A DNA stretch of 64,000 nt from Chitinophagaceae bacterium. Its GTDB lineage: Bacteria > Bacteroidota > Bacteroidia > Chitinophagales > Chitinophagaceae. Every line of letters begins with the position of its first letter. Position 1 is the stretch's first letter. A model generated the notes under the pieces. The model saw nothing but the letters and a program-made list of their open reading frames with translations, was not told where the DNA came from and did no database searches. A program made the position numbers and the translations under genes. Positions 54,259 to 63,706 of this stretch are shown in pieces. The stretch spans positions 92,741 through 156,740 of the forward strand of contig JACMLY010000150.1 in the NCBI GenBank assembly GCA_014379345.1, in the 5' to 3' direction.

Positions 54259-57200
54259 ATGAGTGCAAAGTATCGTGAATTTCAGCAATTGAACCTTCCT
54301 TCTATTGAACAGGAAATACTTGCCGCGTGGAACCGGGAAAAGGCTTTCGAAAAAAGTGTGAGTATTCGCGAAGCCGCCACTCCGTTCGTGTTTTATGAAG
54401 GGCCCCCTAGTGCCAATGGAATGCCTGGTATTCATCATGTAATCAGCAGAACGTTAAAAGATCTTGTATGCAGGTATAAGACCATGAGTGGATTTCAGGT
54501 AAAGAGAAAGGGAGGGTGGGATACGCATGGATTACCGGTTGAACTGGGCGTTGAAAAAATGCTTGGTATCACCAAAGAAGACATCGGTAAGAAAATTTCA
54601 ATCGCTGATTACAACGAAACCTGCCGGAAAGAGGTGTTAAAATACAAGGACAAATGGGATGAGCTTACCCGTAAGATGGGTTATTGGGTGGATCTCGATG
54701 ATCCGTATATCACTTTTGACAATAACTATATCGAAACCCTGTGGTGGATACTTAAAGAATTCTATAAGAAGGGTTTATTATATGAAAGCGTAAGTATACA
54801 ACCTTATTCCCCCGCCGCCGGAACCGGGTTGAGCTCTCATGAATTGAATCAGCCCGGAACCTATAAAGACGTGAAGGACACTTCGGCCGTGGCCATGTTC
54901 AAGGCAATCAGAGACCCGAGATCAGCATTCTTATTTGAAGCTGCAGGTGACGAGATTTTTTTTCTTGCATGGACCACTACACCCTGGACCCTCCCCTCTA
55001 ATCTGGGTTTGACAGTAGGGCCGAATATTGAATACGTACTTGTAAAGACATTTAATCCATATACGCACCTGCCAGTAAATGTTGTTCTGGCAGAGAAACT
55101 GGTTTCAAAATATTTCAAATCTGAAGGTCAGGATGCGGACCTGGACGCGTACAAGGAAGGAGATAAGACACTTCCCTGGAAAATTCTCAGCAGTTTCAGA
55201 GGTTCCAGGCTTGAAGAGTGCCGGTACGAACAACTTCTTCCTTTCGAGTCCAATAGTCCGGCAAAAATAGAGGGCGATCCTTTTCGCGTTCTCATGGGAG
55301 ATTTTGTTACCACCGAAGACGGTACAGGTATTGTTCATACTGCTCCTGCTTTTGGAGCGGATGACTTCAGGATAGGAAAAAAATACGGCATAGGTATTCT
55401 TGTAATGGTTGACCGCGAAGGCAAGTTTGTAGATGGATTGGGCGAATTCAGCAACCGCTATGTAAAGAACTATAAGGACGAGAAAGATTATATAGATGTG
55501 AATGTTGATATCTGTGTAAAGTTGAAGAAAGAGAACCGCGCCTTTAAAATTGAGAAATATGAACATAACTATCCTCATTGCTGGCGGACAGATAAACCCA
55601 TTTTATATTACCCATTAGACGCCTGGTTTATCAAAACGACCGCGGCAAAAGACAGGATGGTAGCGCTGAATAATACCATTAACTGGAAACCAAAATCAAC
55701 CGGAGAGGGACGATTTGGCAATTGGCTTGAGAACATGGTAGACTGGAATCTGAGCCGCAGCCGTTTTTGGGGTACCCCCTTACCTATCTGGAAAACCGTG
55801 GATGGATCCGAAATAAAATGCATTGGCTCTATCGGCGAACTGAATGAGGAAATCAGGAAAGCGACCGAAAAACTGGATGGGGATACCAATAAAAATTACC
55901 TCCACGAAAAAAACCTTGACCTTCATAAACCTTATGTCGATGAAATTGTGTTGGTGAGTGAGTCGGGAATGCCAATGCACCGCGTTCCGGATCTGATAGA
56001 TGTATGGTTCGATAGCGGGGCCATGCCCTATGCGCAATGGGGACTGGATCATGACAAGCTGAAAGCCGGGGATCCGAGGCCTTTCAAGGCTCCATTCGAT
56101 CAAAATTATCCAGCCGATTTTATAGCCGAGGGTGTTGACCAGACCAGAGGTTGGTTTTATACTTTACACGCCATTTCAAGTTTACTGTTTGATTCGGTAG
56201 CCTATAAAACATGCGTATCGAATGGACTCGTATTGGACAAGAACGGGAATAAGATGAGCAAGCGGCTGGGAAATGTGGTTGACCCTTTCAAAACCCTGGA
56301 ACAATTTGGTGCCGATGCCACCCGCTGGTATCTTGTTACTAATGCATCACCCTGGGATAGCCTTAAATTTGATCTCGAGGGTATTAAGGAAGTGCAGCGC
56401 AAATTCTTCGGTACTTTATATAACACCTACCAGTTCTTCGCGCTCTATTCAAACGTGGATGGTTTTGCATTTAAAGAAAAATACATCCCCCTTGAACAAC
56501 GTGCCGAAATTGACCGCTGGATCCTCTCATCCCTCCACTCATTGATCAAAAAGGTGACGGCCTATATGGATGATTATGAGCCAACACATGCAGGCAGGGC
56601 TATTGAAGATTTTGTTGATGAATATTTGAGTAACTGGTATGTTCGTTTATCACGCAGGCGTTTCTGGAAAGGCGAGTACGAACATGATAAGATATGTGCA
56701 TTTCAAACCTTATATGAATGTTTGGAAACGATATCGACACTGATGGCGCCCATATCACCATTTTTTAGCGACCTTTTATTCCGCATACTCAACTTGGTAA
56801 CGGGCCGGCACCAGGTGGAATCCGTACATCATTTACTTTATCCAAAAGCCAATGATGCCTTTATCGATGAACCATTGGAACAGCGCATGCAGCTGGCGCA
56901 GGATATTTCCTCCCTGGTTTTATCGCTTCGCAAAAAGATCAACATTAAGGTTCGCCAGCCCCTACAAAAGATCCTGATACCTATATTAAATGACGAGATG
57001 AAGGGCCAGATCGAAAAAATTGAGGACCTGATTAAGAGCGAAGTAAACATTAAAGAAATAGAATATTTGAGCAGTAGCAATGGATTTATCAGGAAAAAGA
57101 TCAAACCCAATTTTGTAGCATTGGGTAAAAAGCTTGGTCCTAAAATGAAGGCGGTAGCCAATGCGCTTTCACTGTTTTCGCAGGAGGATATAGCCTTGCT

Positions 57201-57615
57201 TGAACGGGAGGGCATTTACAAACTAGCGATGGATAATGAAGAAATCGTATTGCAACTCAACGAAGTAGAGATAAGCAGTGACGATATCCCGGGCTGGATG
57301 GTGGCAAATAAAGATGTTTTGACCGTAGCATTAGACGTAACGGTCAGCCCCGAGCTCGTAAGCGAAGGGAATGCCCGTGAACTCGTGAACAGGATACAGA
57401 AAATACGCAAGGACAATGGGTATGAGCTCACCGACCGCATAATGGTACAGGTAACTGAAAACGATGAATTAAAAAATTCGATAGCTCGATTTAATAGCTA
57501 TATTTGCGCCGAAATTTTGGCAGACGAATTGGAACTAGTCCCAGCATTGGCTAACGGTACCGAGATCGAAGTGAACGATATTCCTTTACGAGTTTTTGTT
57601 TCAAAAAAAACTTAA
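54259..57615 (+). CDS. ileS: Isoleucyl-tRNA synthetase (large form)
   Basis: 1,118 residues from the ATG at 54259. Class I synthetase that charges tRNA-Ile and edits valine. The HIGH-type motif reads EGPPSANGMPGIHHV and the KMSKS motif reads KMSKRLGN. CP1 editing domain landmarks are AWTTTPWTLPSNLGL and DDFRIGKKYGI. Length and the KMSKR reading fit the eukaryote-like type 2 IleRS, which is often mupirocin-tolerant; that subtype is inference. There is no C-terminal zinc finger. The DksA-like gene starts four bases after the stop. Confidence 0.96.
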   Translation: MSAKYREFQQLNLPSIEQEILAAWNREKAFEKSVSIREAATPFVFYEGPPSANGMPGIHHVISRTLKDLVCRYKTMSGFQVKRKGGWDTHGLPVELGVEKMLGITKEDIGKKISIADYNETCRKEVLKYKDKWDELTRKMGYWVDLDDPYITFDNNYIETLWWILKEFYKKGLLYESVSIQPYSPAAGTGLSSHELNQPGTYKDVKDTSAVAMFKAIRDPRSAFLFEAAGDEIFFLAWTTTPWTLPSNLGLTVGPNIEYVLVKTFNPYTHLPVNVVLAEKLVSKYFKSEGQDADLDAYKEGDKTLPWKILSSFRGSRLEECRYEQLLPFESNSPAKIEGDPFRVLMGDFVTTEDGTGIVHTAPAFGADDFRIGKKYGIGILVMVDREGKFVDGLGEFSNRYVKNYKDEKDYIDVNVDICVKLKKENRAFKIEKYEHNYPHCWRTDKPILYYPLDAWFIKTTAAKDRMVALNNTINWKPKSTGEGRFGNWLENMVDWNLSRSRFWGTPLPIWKTVDGSEIKCIGSIGELNEEIRKATEKLDGDTNKNYLHEKNLDLHKPYVDEIVLVSESGMPMHRVPDLIDVWFDSGAMPYAQWGLDHDKLKAGDPRPFKAPFDQNYPADFIAEGVDQTRGWFYTLHAISSLLFDSVAYKTCVSNGLVLDKNGNKMSKRLGNVVDPFKTLEQFGADATRWYLVTNASPWDSLKFDLEGIKEVQRKFFGTLYNTYQFFALYSNVDGFAFKEKYIPLEQRAEIDRWILSSLHSLIKKVTAYMDDYEPTHAGRAIEDFVDEYLSNWYVRLSRRRFWKGEYEHDKICAFQTLYECLETISTLMAPISPFFSDLLFRILNLVTGRHQVESVHHLLYPKANDAFIDEPLEQRMQLAQDISSLVLSLRKKINIKVRQPLQKILIPILNDEMKGQIEKIEDLIKSEVNIKEIEYLSSSNGFIRKKIKPNFVALGKKLGPKMKAVANALSLFSQEDIALLEREGIYKLAMDNEEIVLQLNEVEISSDDIPGWMVANKDVLTVALDVTVSPELVSEGNARELVNRIQKIRKDNGYELTDRIMVQVTENDELKNSIARFNSYICAEILADELELVPALANGTEIEVNDIPLRVFVSKKT

Positions 57616-57619
57616 CAGT

Positions 57620-58513
57620 ATGGCATCCAACAAGAAAGCGGCAAAGCCAGCAAAAAAAGCAAGCGCCCACAAAAAGGCGGCTCCGGTAAAAAAGGCGCCT
57701 GCCAAAGCTGCCCGCCCTGCTTCGAAACTTGCGAAGCCTGCTCCTAAAAAAGCTGTGAAGCCGGCTGCAAAAAAAGTAGTCGCAAAAAAACCGGTTAAAT
57801 CAGCGGTTAAAGCAGTCAAGCCAACCGCGAAAAAATCAATTCCTGTAAAACATAGTCATGCCCCAACAGCAACTAAAAAACCCGAATTGAAAAAACAAGA
57901 AGTGAAGAAACCTGAAGTAAAAAATCCAGTTGCGGCCAAGGAAGAGAAAAAGCCGGAAGTAAAACCGGTGGAGGTAAAAAAGCCGACTCTCGTATCGCTG
58001 CCGCAACCGAAGAAGCCGCTTCCTCCGGCGAAGCCGGTAAAGGTGGTAATACCTGAGCTAAGAACTAAAACCGTTCGTAAATACGAACCCGAGTTTACTA
58101 AATCCGTTTTAGATCAACCAGATCAAATACAAATGGGACCAACTATGAGGTACAGTGATGTAGAATTAACAGAATTCAGAGAGCTTATTCAAAAGAAATT
58201 AGACCAGGCAAAAAAAGAGCTTGCGTATTTACAGGGTTTAATTACCCGTAAAGATGAAATGGGGGGTGATGAAACCGAGAACCGCTATATGACCATGGAA
58301 GATGGCAGTATGAGCATGGAGCGGGAACAATTGGCGCAAATGGCCAGTCGCCAGATCAATTATATCGATCACCTCGAAAAAGCCATGATGCGTATTGAGA
58401 ATAAGACCTATGGCATCTGCCGTGTTACCGGTAAACTGATAGATAAAGCACGTTTGAGGGCTGTTCCCCACGCTACCCTCAGCATTGAGGCCAAACAGAT
58501 GATGAATAAATAA
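57620..58513 (+). CDS. TraR/DksA-like protein with a long histone-H1-like N-terminal tail
   Basis: 297 residues from the ATG at 57620. The first half is Lys/Ala/Pro-rich (AKKASAHKKAAPVKKAP and similar), resembling histone-H1 tails and likely disordered and nucleic-acid binding. The C-terminal 120 residues are DksA/TraR-like: RYSDVELTEFRELIQKKLDQAKKEL (coiled coil), SREQL-type SMEREQLAQMASRQI and YGICRVTGKLIDKARLRAVPHATLSIEA. Only one cysteine of the zinc finger remains, as is typical for Bacteroidota members. Four bases after ileS, so possibly co-transcribed. A regulator of RNA polymerase or a nucleoid protein is possible. Confidence 0.85.
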   Translation: MASNKKAAKPAKKASAHKKAAPVKKAPAKAARPASKLAKPAPKKAVKPAAKKVVAKKPVKSAVKAVKPTAKKSIPVKHSHAPTATKKPELKKQEVKKPEVKNPVAAKEEKKPEVKPVEVKKPTLVSLPQPKKPLPPAKPVKVVIPELRTKTVRKYEPEFTKSVLDQPDQIQMGPTMRYSDVELTEFRELIQKKLDQAKKELAYLQGLITRKDEMGGDETENRYMTMEDGSMSMEREQLAQMASRQINYIDHLEKAMMRIENKTYGICRVTGKLIDKARLRAVPHATLSIEAKQMMNK

Positions 58514-58531
58514 TTTCTTTTATACCTTAAC

Positions 58532-58569
58532 AAGTAAAGGGTCGTCATTTGCGGCACTTTACTTTTTTT
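58532..58569 (+). terminator. Terminator of the ileS/DksA-like unit
   Basis: AAGTAAAG pairs with CTTTACTT with a 17-nt interior that can pair partly, followed by a T-run. Confidence 0.7.
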
Positions 58570-58640
58570 GCCAGGACTCCCGCATTCTGAGGAAAGATGA
58601 TGTCAATATGTAGCTTTAACGGATTTCGTGTCTTCCGGTG

Positions 58641-58753
58641 TACTCTGTGCCCGTACCTCCAGCACCTCTGTGGGTAAAAAACTTTTACATCGTCAGACGC
58701 TTCCTGTGTGGCACCAATTTAACCACAGAGGCGACAGAGGTACGCACAGAGGA
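58641..58753. repeat. Imperfect inverted repeat of ACAGAG/CTCTGT units
   Basis: The left arm at 58643-58677 (CTCTGTGCCCGTACCTCC, then ACCTCTGTGGGTAA) faces the right arm at 58719-58753 (TTAACCACAGAGGCGACAG, then AGGTACGCACAGAGGA). Arms share about 30 paired bases with small gaps; the spacer is about 40 bases. It matches the overall architecture of the other intergenic elements with yet another unit. Confidence 0.75.
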
Positions 58754-58972
58754 TAGTACAATCAGGAGGTTTTTCTTCGGGGCCGCAGAGGGCAGGGCCA
58801 TTATAAGTATCATTATGAATGCCATTGCTGGGAGGGCTTTCTTCTTTATTGTATCAAATTGATAATGGAAATGCGAATGAGGTAAAGATTTTGTAGGCTG
58901 TTTGCGGATTTCTCTTCATTTTTAGCAACAATTTGCATAACCCCCGATTACTTGCATAGTTAAACAATACAG

Positions 58973-59800
58973 ATGCCAGCACCAAGTTGTTCGCTTATTG
59001 TTTCAACATATAACAGGCCAGCTGCATTAAGACGTTGCGCACAGAGCATAATTGCCCAAACTGTATTGCCCGATGAGATCATTATCGCTGATGATGGTTC
59101 AGATGAAGAAACAAGACTATTGATCCAATCAATCCAGCAGAAAACGAATATACCTTTTTTGCACGCATGGCAGCCTCATGAAGGATATCAATTGGCCAAG
59201 ATCCGGAACAAAGCCTTTGTTGCATCGGGTAAGGAATATTTGATACAGGTTGATGGGGATCTTATTCTCCATCCGAATTTTATAAAAGATCATATTTCTA
59301 TGGCCCGCCACGGAATATTTGTAAGCGGCTCGCGATTAAATATGGACGAAAACCTGACAGAAAATGTTATAGCAGGAAATATCCCTTTTGAAGACATATC
59401 AAAAAATAGAAACAATCTGAGCAAAAAATACAATGGATGGTATTCGCCTCTGTTATGCCAGATGAATTACCTGATACAAAGGGGAAATGATAATTACAAG
59501 CATGTGTTGGGTTGCAATATGGCCTTCTGGAAGAAAGACCTGGAAGAGGTGAATGGCTATAATGAAAATTTTAAAGGTTGGGGAAAAGAAGACAATGATC
59601 TGGCAGTAAGATTAATCAATGCCGGCCTTCAGTTACGTTTTGTGAAATACGGAGCCATCTGTTATCACATGGCTCATGAAATCGCCGGCTTTTCGATGAC
59701 GATGGGTAACGAAAAGCTACTTAAAAAAAGCATCAAAGAAAAGATCACCTTTACCCCGTTCGGCATGAAAAAAACTCATGTCAACGCGCACGAAGCCTGA
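58973..59800 (+). CDS. Family 2 glycosyltransferase
   Basis: 275 residues. GT-A fold with CSLIVSTYNRPAALRRC, the nucleotide-binding IIADDGSDEET (about 38-48), the metal DxD-like QVDGDLILHP and the C-terminal galactosyltransferase-type GWGKEDNDLAVRLINAG. It transfers a sugar from a nucleotide donor, probably to a cell-surface glycan. The acceptor is unknown. It ends two bases before the convergent ABC exporter gene. Confidence 0.92.
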   Translation: MPAPSCSLIVSTYNRPAALRRCAQSIIAQTVLPDEIIIADDGSDEETRLLIQSIQQKTNIPFLHAWQPHEGYQLAKIRNKAFVASGKEYLIQVDGDLILHPNFIKDHISMARHGIFVSGSRLNMDENLTENVIAGNIPFEDISKNRNNLSKKYNGWYSPLLCQMNYLIQRGNDNYKHVLGCNMAFWKKDLEEVNGYNENFKGWGKEDNDLAVRLINAGLQLRFVKYGAICYHMAHEIAGFSMTMGNEKLLKKSIKEKITFTPFGMKKTHVNAHEA

Positions 59801-59801
59801 T

Positions 59802-61610
59802 TTATTTGATTTCCTGCATAAATACCAGGCGTTTATAAAATCCTTCCTGCTGAATTAATTCTTCATGCGTTCCTCTCTCTACAATTTTGCCTTGTTTTAA
59901 TACGACAATTTCATCAGCATGACGAATTGTGCTTAAGCGATGTGCAATCACGATGCTTGTACGGTTCTGCATCATTTTATTAATAGCATCCTGCACAAGC
60001 CGTTCACTTTCGGTGTCAAGTGATGAGGTAGCTTCGTCTAATATAAGAATGGGAGGGTTTTTTAAAACAGCCCTGGCAATCGTAAGCCGTTGCTTTTCAC
60101 CGCCACTCAGTTTGTTTCCCCGGTCACCGATATTGGTTTGATAATTTTCATCTTTTTGCATGATGAACTGATGTGCATTGGCCACCCTGGCAGCCTGCTC
60201 AATTTCGGAAATGTTTGCGGCCGGACTGCCCAAAGCTATATTATTGGCAATGGTATCGTTAAAGAGAATCGGTTCCTGCGTTACAATGCCCATATGTTCT
60301 CTCACTGAATTCAAAGAATATTCTTTAATGTTTATCCCGTCGATCAGCAACTCTCCGCCCGATATATCATGAAATCTCGGAACAAGATCTGCCAGTGTGG
60401 ATTTGCCTGCTCCTGAAGAACCAACCAGGGCAACCATTTTTCCTTTTTCAATTTTCAGATCGATATTATCCAATACGGGGATGCCTTCATAGGCGAAAGA
60501 AACATTTCTGAATTCAATGCTTTTTTCAAAAGAAATCAAACGTTTCGCTTCCAGGGGCTCTTCTACCGTGAGCGGCGCCTGTAAAATTTCTTCAATTCTG
60601 TTAATAGCTGCAGATCCTCGCTGAATATTAAAAAAAGCAGTTGATAAATTTTTTGCAGGATTAATGATCATTGCAAATACAGCGATATATGCCAACAGAT
60701 CTCCTGCTGCCAATCCTGTTTTGGATAGAGCGAGACGGCCTCCAAAGTAAAAGATGATACTTAAAACAACAACTCCCAGGAGCTCCGTTAAAGGCGATGC
60801 CAGATCGCGGCGTGCATGCATTTTTTTTCGCACCTCGAAAAGATTCTGATTGATGTTGTAAAACTTCTCCTTCAAAATTCTTTCTGCAATGAACGCCTTG
60901 ATTACACGCAGTCCGGCCAGGGTTTCATCCAGAATTGAAAGACTATCGCCAAGTAGTATAGCAGCCGATTGGGATTGCTTTTTAAGATTTCTGCTGATAC
61001 GGCCAATGATCAAGCCCGTTAGGGGTAACAATATTAAAAGAAACAAAGAAAGCGTTGGACTGAGATACACCAGGAAAAGAAGGTATCCCAAAACGGTCAA
61101 TGGATCCTTAATTAACCCTTCAAGAGTGCTTACGATTGATACTTCAACCTCATTAACGTCATTGGTCATGCGGCTGATAATGTCGCCCTTGCGCTGTTCC
61201 GTAAAATATCCGATAGGCAGAAAAAGTATTTTGTTATATAATTCTGCTTTCATACGCGTGATGATCGCGCTCCGGATCGGAGAAGAAATATAATAAGAAA
61301 CATACAGGAAAAAATTCTTCAACAATGTTGAGATGACGATGAAGATACAGATGAGTCCTAAAACATATATTTTTCCATTGGAGCGGATCTGGCTGTTCAG
61401 GTAATCTTTTAGAACAGATGTAACGGAATTACTTTCGATGGTTGCGGCTGTGGGAGCCGTATTCCGCTCAAATATGATATCAACGAAAGGACTTAAAAAG
61501 CCAAGTGCAAAAAGAGAAAACAGGGTAGCAAGTAATGTACAGAGTATATACAAAGCCAGTTTGCCCCTGTAATCTTTCAGGTACAACAGTATTCTCGAAA
61601 ATCGCTTCAT
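59802..61610 (-). CDS. MsbA-like ABC exporter (fused permease and ATPase)
   Basis: 602 residues. Six membrane helices in the first 320 residues, then an ATPase domain with Walker A LVGSSGAGKST (about 394-402), Q-loop in GIVTQEPILF, signature LSGGEKQRL, Walker B ILILDEATSSLD and the switch His in VIAHRLST. This half-transporter architecture matches MsbA/LmrA lipid flippases; homodimer expected at the inner membrane. Substrate lipid A is plausible but other lipids are possible. A full consensus promoter stands in front. Confidence 0.92.
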   Translation of the reverse strand: MKRFSRILLYLKDYRGKLALYILCTLLATLFSLFALGFLSPFVDIIFERNTAPTAATIESNSVTSVLKDYLNSQIRSNGKIYVLGLICIFIVISTLLKNFFLYVSYYISSPIRSAIITRMKAELYNKILFLPIGYFTEQRKGDIISRMTNDVNEVEVSIVSTLEGLIKDPLTVLGYLLFLVYLSPTLSLFLLILLPLTGLIIGRISRNLKKQSQSAAILLGDSLSILDETLAGLRVIKAFIAERILKEKFYNINQNLFEVRKKMHARRDLASPLTELLGVVVLSIIFYFGGRLALSKTGLAAGDLLAYIAVFAMIINPAKNLSTAFFNIQRGSAAINRIEEILQAPLTVEEPLEAKRLISFEKSIEFRNVSFAYEGIPVLDNIDLKIEKGKMVALVGSSGAGKSTLADLVPRFHDISGGELLIDGINIKEYSLNSVREHMGIVTQEPILFNDTIANNIALGSPAANISEIEQAARVANAHQFIMQKDENYQTNIGDRGNKLSGGEKQRLTIARAVLKNPPILILDEATSSLDTESERLVQDAINKMMQNRTSIVIAHRLSTIRHADEIVVLKQGKIVERGTHEELIQQEGFYKRLVFMQEIK

Positions 61611-61633
61611 TGTTTAAAATCTAAAAGTCGGGG

Positions 61634-61664
61634 CAAACCTACACGAAAAACAACAACAGGCAAA
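61634..61664 (-). promoter_or_regulatory. Full Bacteroidota promoter (TTTG-N19-TAGGTTTG) of the ABC exporter gene
   Basis: On the minus strand the -33 box TTTG (61661-61664) lies 19 bases upstream of the -7 box TAGGTTTG (61634-61641), matching the consensus in both parts. The start codon follows 24 bases later. Confidence 0.72.
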
Positions 61665-61712
61665 AGTTAGTGGAGGTTTGTAAGATGGTTTAACAAGCAG
61701 TGAGGAATTCGG

Positions 61713-61900
61713 GATACTGGATACTAGATACTGGATACTAGATACTAGATACTGGATACTGGATAAAGAATACTGGAATGAATTAAAGGATTAGAATATA
61801 TATTTAAGACCCAGGCTTTGCTTCTTCACCGAACATAATATTCCGACTTCGGCTGCAATTGTATCAAGCATCCAGTATCTAGTATCCAGTATCCAGTATC
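61713..61900. repeat. Inverted GATACTR heptamer array
   Basis: Left arm 61713-61761: seven exact heptads in the order GATACTG, GATACTA, GATACTG, GATACTA, GATACTA, GATACTG, GATACTG, then two decayed units to 61775. Right arm 61873-61900: CAGTATC, TAGTATC, CAGTATC, CAGTATC. A GAATTC lies outside each arm (61705-61710 and 61909-61914). The spacer of about 100 bases is ordinary sequence. Confidence 0.95.
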
Positions 61901-61957
61901 TTATTTCTGAATTCCAATAAAGAAACTAGCTTAATTTTATCGACTAATTATAGAACC

Positions 61958-62332
61958 ATGCAAGAAGGAAAAAGGCAAAAACAGGTCAGCGGATTGCTGT
62001 ATGAAGAGCTGAGTACTATTTTTCAGCGGATGGGATTGAATATTATCGATGGAGGCATGATCTCCATCTCATCAGTAAAAATAACACCCGATTTATTGGA
62101 AGTGCGGGTTTATCTCAGTCTTTTCCAGGTGAAAGATCCAAAAGCCATGCTTCAAAAAATAGAAGACCGTAAATGGGAAATAAAAAAGGATCTTACTGCA
62201 CGGGTTGGTAAACAACTGCGACGTATGCCTGAACTCCATTTTTACCATGATGATACCCTCGAACACGCGTTTAAGATAGAGAACCTTCTGAATAAAATAA
62301 AGGAAAAAAAGCCGGGGGAGGGAGAGGTTTAA
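61958..62332 (+). CDS. rbfA: Ribosome-binding factor A
   Basis: 124 residues. KH-fold factor for 30S maturation. The wording QKQVSGLLYEELSTIFQRMG, MISISSVKITPDLLEVRVYLSLF and the terminal LRRMPELHFYHDDTLEHAFKIENLL matches RbfA. The final GTT TAA codons coincide with the first GTTTAAA unit of a heptamer array, and a LolE-type gene follows. Confidence 0.93.
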   Translation: MQEGKRQKQVSGLLYEELSTIFQRMGLNIIDGGMISISSVKITPDLLEVRVYLSLFQVKDPKAMLQKIEDRKWEIKKDLTARVGKQLRRMPELHFYHDDTLEHAFKIENLLNKIKEKKPGEGEV

Positions 62333-62454
62333 AGTTTAAGGTTTAAGGTTTAAAGTTAGAATATGTTTTTAAACCTTAAACCTTAAACCTCAAACCTCAA
62401 ACCTCAAACCTCAAACCTTAAACCTTAAACTTTAAACTTTAAACTTTAAACCTT
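62327..62454. repeat. Inverted GTTTAAR heptamer array filling the rbfA-lolE gap
   Basis: Left arm 62327-62354: GTTTAAA, GTTTAAG, GTTTAAG, GTTTAAA. Right arm 62371-62454: twelve tandem heptads, AAACCTT twice, AAACCTC four times, AAACCTT twice, AAACTTT three times, AAACCTT. Only 16 bases separate the arms. The rbfA stop lies in the first unit, and the TTG start of the next gene takes its TT from the last unit. Confidence 0.95.
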
Positions 62455-63676
62455 GTATCTACAATTCGCCTGGAGATATTTTAATGCTAAGAAATCAACC
62501 AATGCGATCAATATTATTGCATGGGTGAGTATGGTGGCTATTGTGTTCATTACGGCTTCTTTTATTGTTGTGCTGAGTGTTTTCAACGGGTTTGAAGGAT
62601 TGGTGAAGTCTCTTTACTCAAGTTTTTATACGGATCTCAGGATTTCTCCGGTATTGGGTAAAGTTTTAACGATCAGTTCAGAACAACTGAAAAAACTATC
62701 AGCGGTTAAAGGCATCAGGGATTATTCATTGGTAGTGGAAGAAAAAACGCTTTTACAAAACGGAGATATACAGACAATCGTGTATTTGAAAGGGGTAGAT
62801 GATCATTACAAAAATGTTACTGCGGTTCCTTCAAAAATGATACGTGGAAAGTTTGATCTGGGAACATCAGATGAACCCGGGATCGTATTGGGAAGTGGTA
62901 TTGAGAATGCAATAGGCGTACAGTCAGACCGAAGCGTTTTTCCATTAACTGCCTACCTGTTCAAGCCAGGTGTGAATATCAATGTTGTTGATCCTTACCA
63001 GGCCTTTTCTGCAGAAAATATTGCCACTACCGGCACCTTTTTCATTCAACAGGATATTGACAATAAATATGCCCTGACAAATGTTGATTTCATGAAACGA
63101 ATGTTGTCTTTGAAAGAAGACGAGTTTGGAAGTCTCGAGATCAGCCTGGTAAATCCTGAAGAAGCAGACCGTTTAAAGAAAGAAGTAAAAAATATTTTTG
63201 GTCCTTCCTATATTATTGAAACAAGGTATGAACAAAATAAAGGTCTCTACAGCGTGATGACTTTAGAAAAATGGGGCATTTACGGGATCTTAACACTGAT
63301 GCTGATCGTAGCAGCGTTTACCATGATCGGCGCGCTTACGATGCTCATTTTTGAAAAGCAGAAAGACATTCAGGTATTGAAGGCCATGGGAGCCACTAAC
63401 AGGTTTATTCAAAAAATATTTATCAGTGAAGGGATTTTATTGGCATCCCTGGGAACCATTGGGGGAATGATCCTCGCTATCATCATTTGTTGGGCCCAGG
63501 TGCAATTAAAGCTGATCGCCATTCAGGGTGGAACATTTCTGATAGATTATTACCCGGTGAAAATGGTACCCGGTGATTTTTTGTTAGTAGTAATGACTGT
63601 AGCAGTGGTAGCCATCGTTGCATCCTGGTTTCCTGCACGAAAAGCGGCGATGCAACCGATAGAACTTAAAAGCTAA
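62453..63676 (+). CDS. LolC/LolE-type ABC transporter permease (FtsX family)
   Basis: 407 residues. N-terminal helix with YLQFAWRYFNAKKSTNAINIIAW, the LolE wording, then a periplasmic domain (about 50-265) and three C-terminal helices with KDIQVLKAMGATNRFIQKIF and WFPARKAAMQPIELK. With LolD it would release lipoproteins from the inner membrane; no LolD gene is in the window. No ATG precedes the conserved N-terminus, so the start is the TTG at 62453. Confidence 0.9.
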   Translation: MYLQFAWRYFNAKKSTNAINIIAWVSMVAIVFITASFIVVLSVFNGFEGLVKSLYSSFYTDLRISPVLGKVLTISSEQLKKLSAVKGIRDYSLVVEEKTLLQNGDIQTIVYLKGVDDHYKNVTAVPSKMIRGKFDLGTSDEPGIVLGSGIENAIGVQSDRSVFPLTAYLFKPGVNINVVDPYQAFSAENIATTGTFFIQQDIDNKYALTNVDFMKRMLSLKEDEFGSLEISLVNPEEADRLKKEVKNIFGPSYIIETRYEQNKGLYSVMTLEKWGIYGILTLMLIVAAFTMIGALTMLIFEKQKDIQVLKAMGATNRFIQKIFISEGILLASLGTIGGMILAIIICWAQVQLKLIAIQGGTFLIDYYPVKMVPGDFLLVVMTVAVVAIVASWFPARKAAMQPIELKS

Positions 63677-63706
63677 AATTCTAATTATCATCTTTTTGAT
63701 CCAAAG

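Larger units (their letters stand above)
58514..58972. other. 459-bp gap between the DksA-like gene and the glycosyltransferase gene
   Basis: It holds a terminator at 58532-58569 and an imperfect inverted repeat at 58641-58753. A 74-codon reading on the plus strand at 58638-58862 lies over the repeat and is not protein-like. A weak promoter-like stretch precedes the glycosyltransferase. Nothing else can be named. Confidence 0.6.
61611..61957. other. 347-bp gap between the ABC exporter and rbfA
   Basis: Divergent promoters at both ends and a GATACTR heptamer array in the middle (61713-61900). No ORF is credible. A TAATTTTA near-match to the -7 box lies at about 61930-61937 before rbfA. Confidence 0.6.

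Noticed and set aside
58638..58862. 74-residue plus-strand reading frame after the DksA-like gene
   Set aside because: It is made largely of the inverted-repeat arms and has no protein-like pattern.
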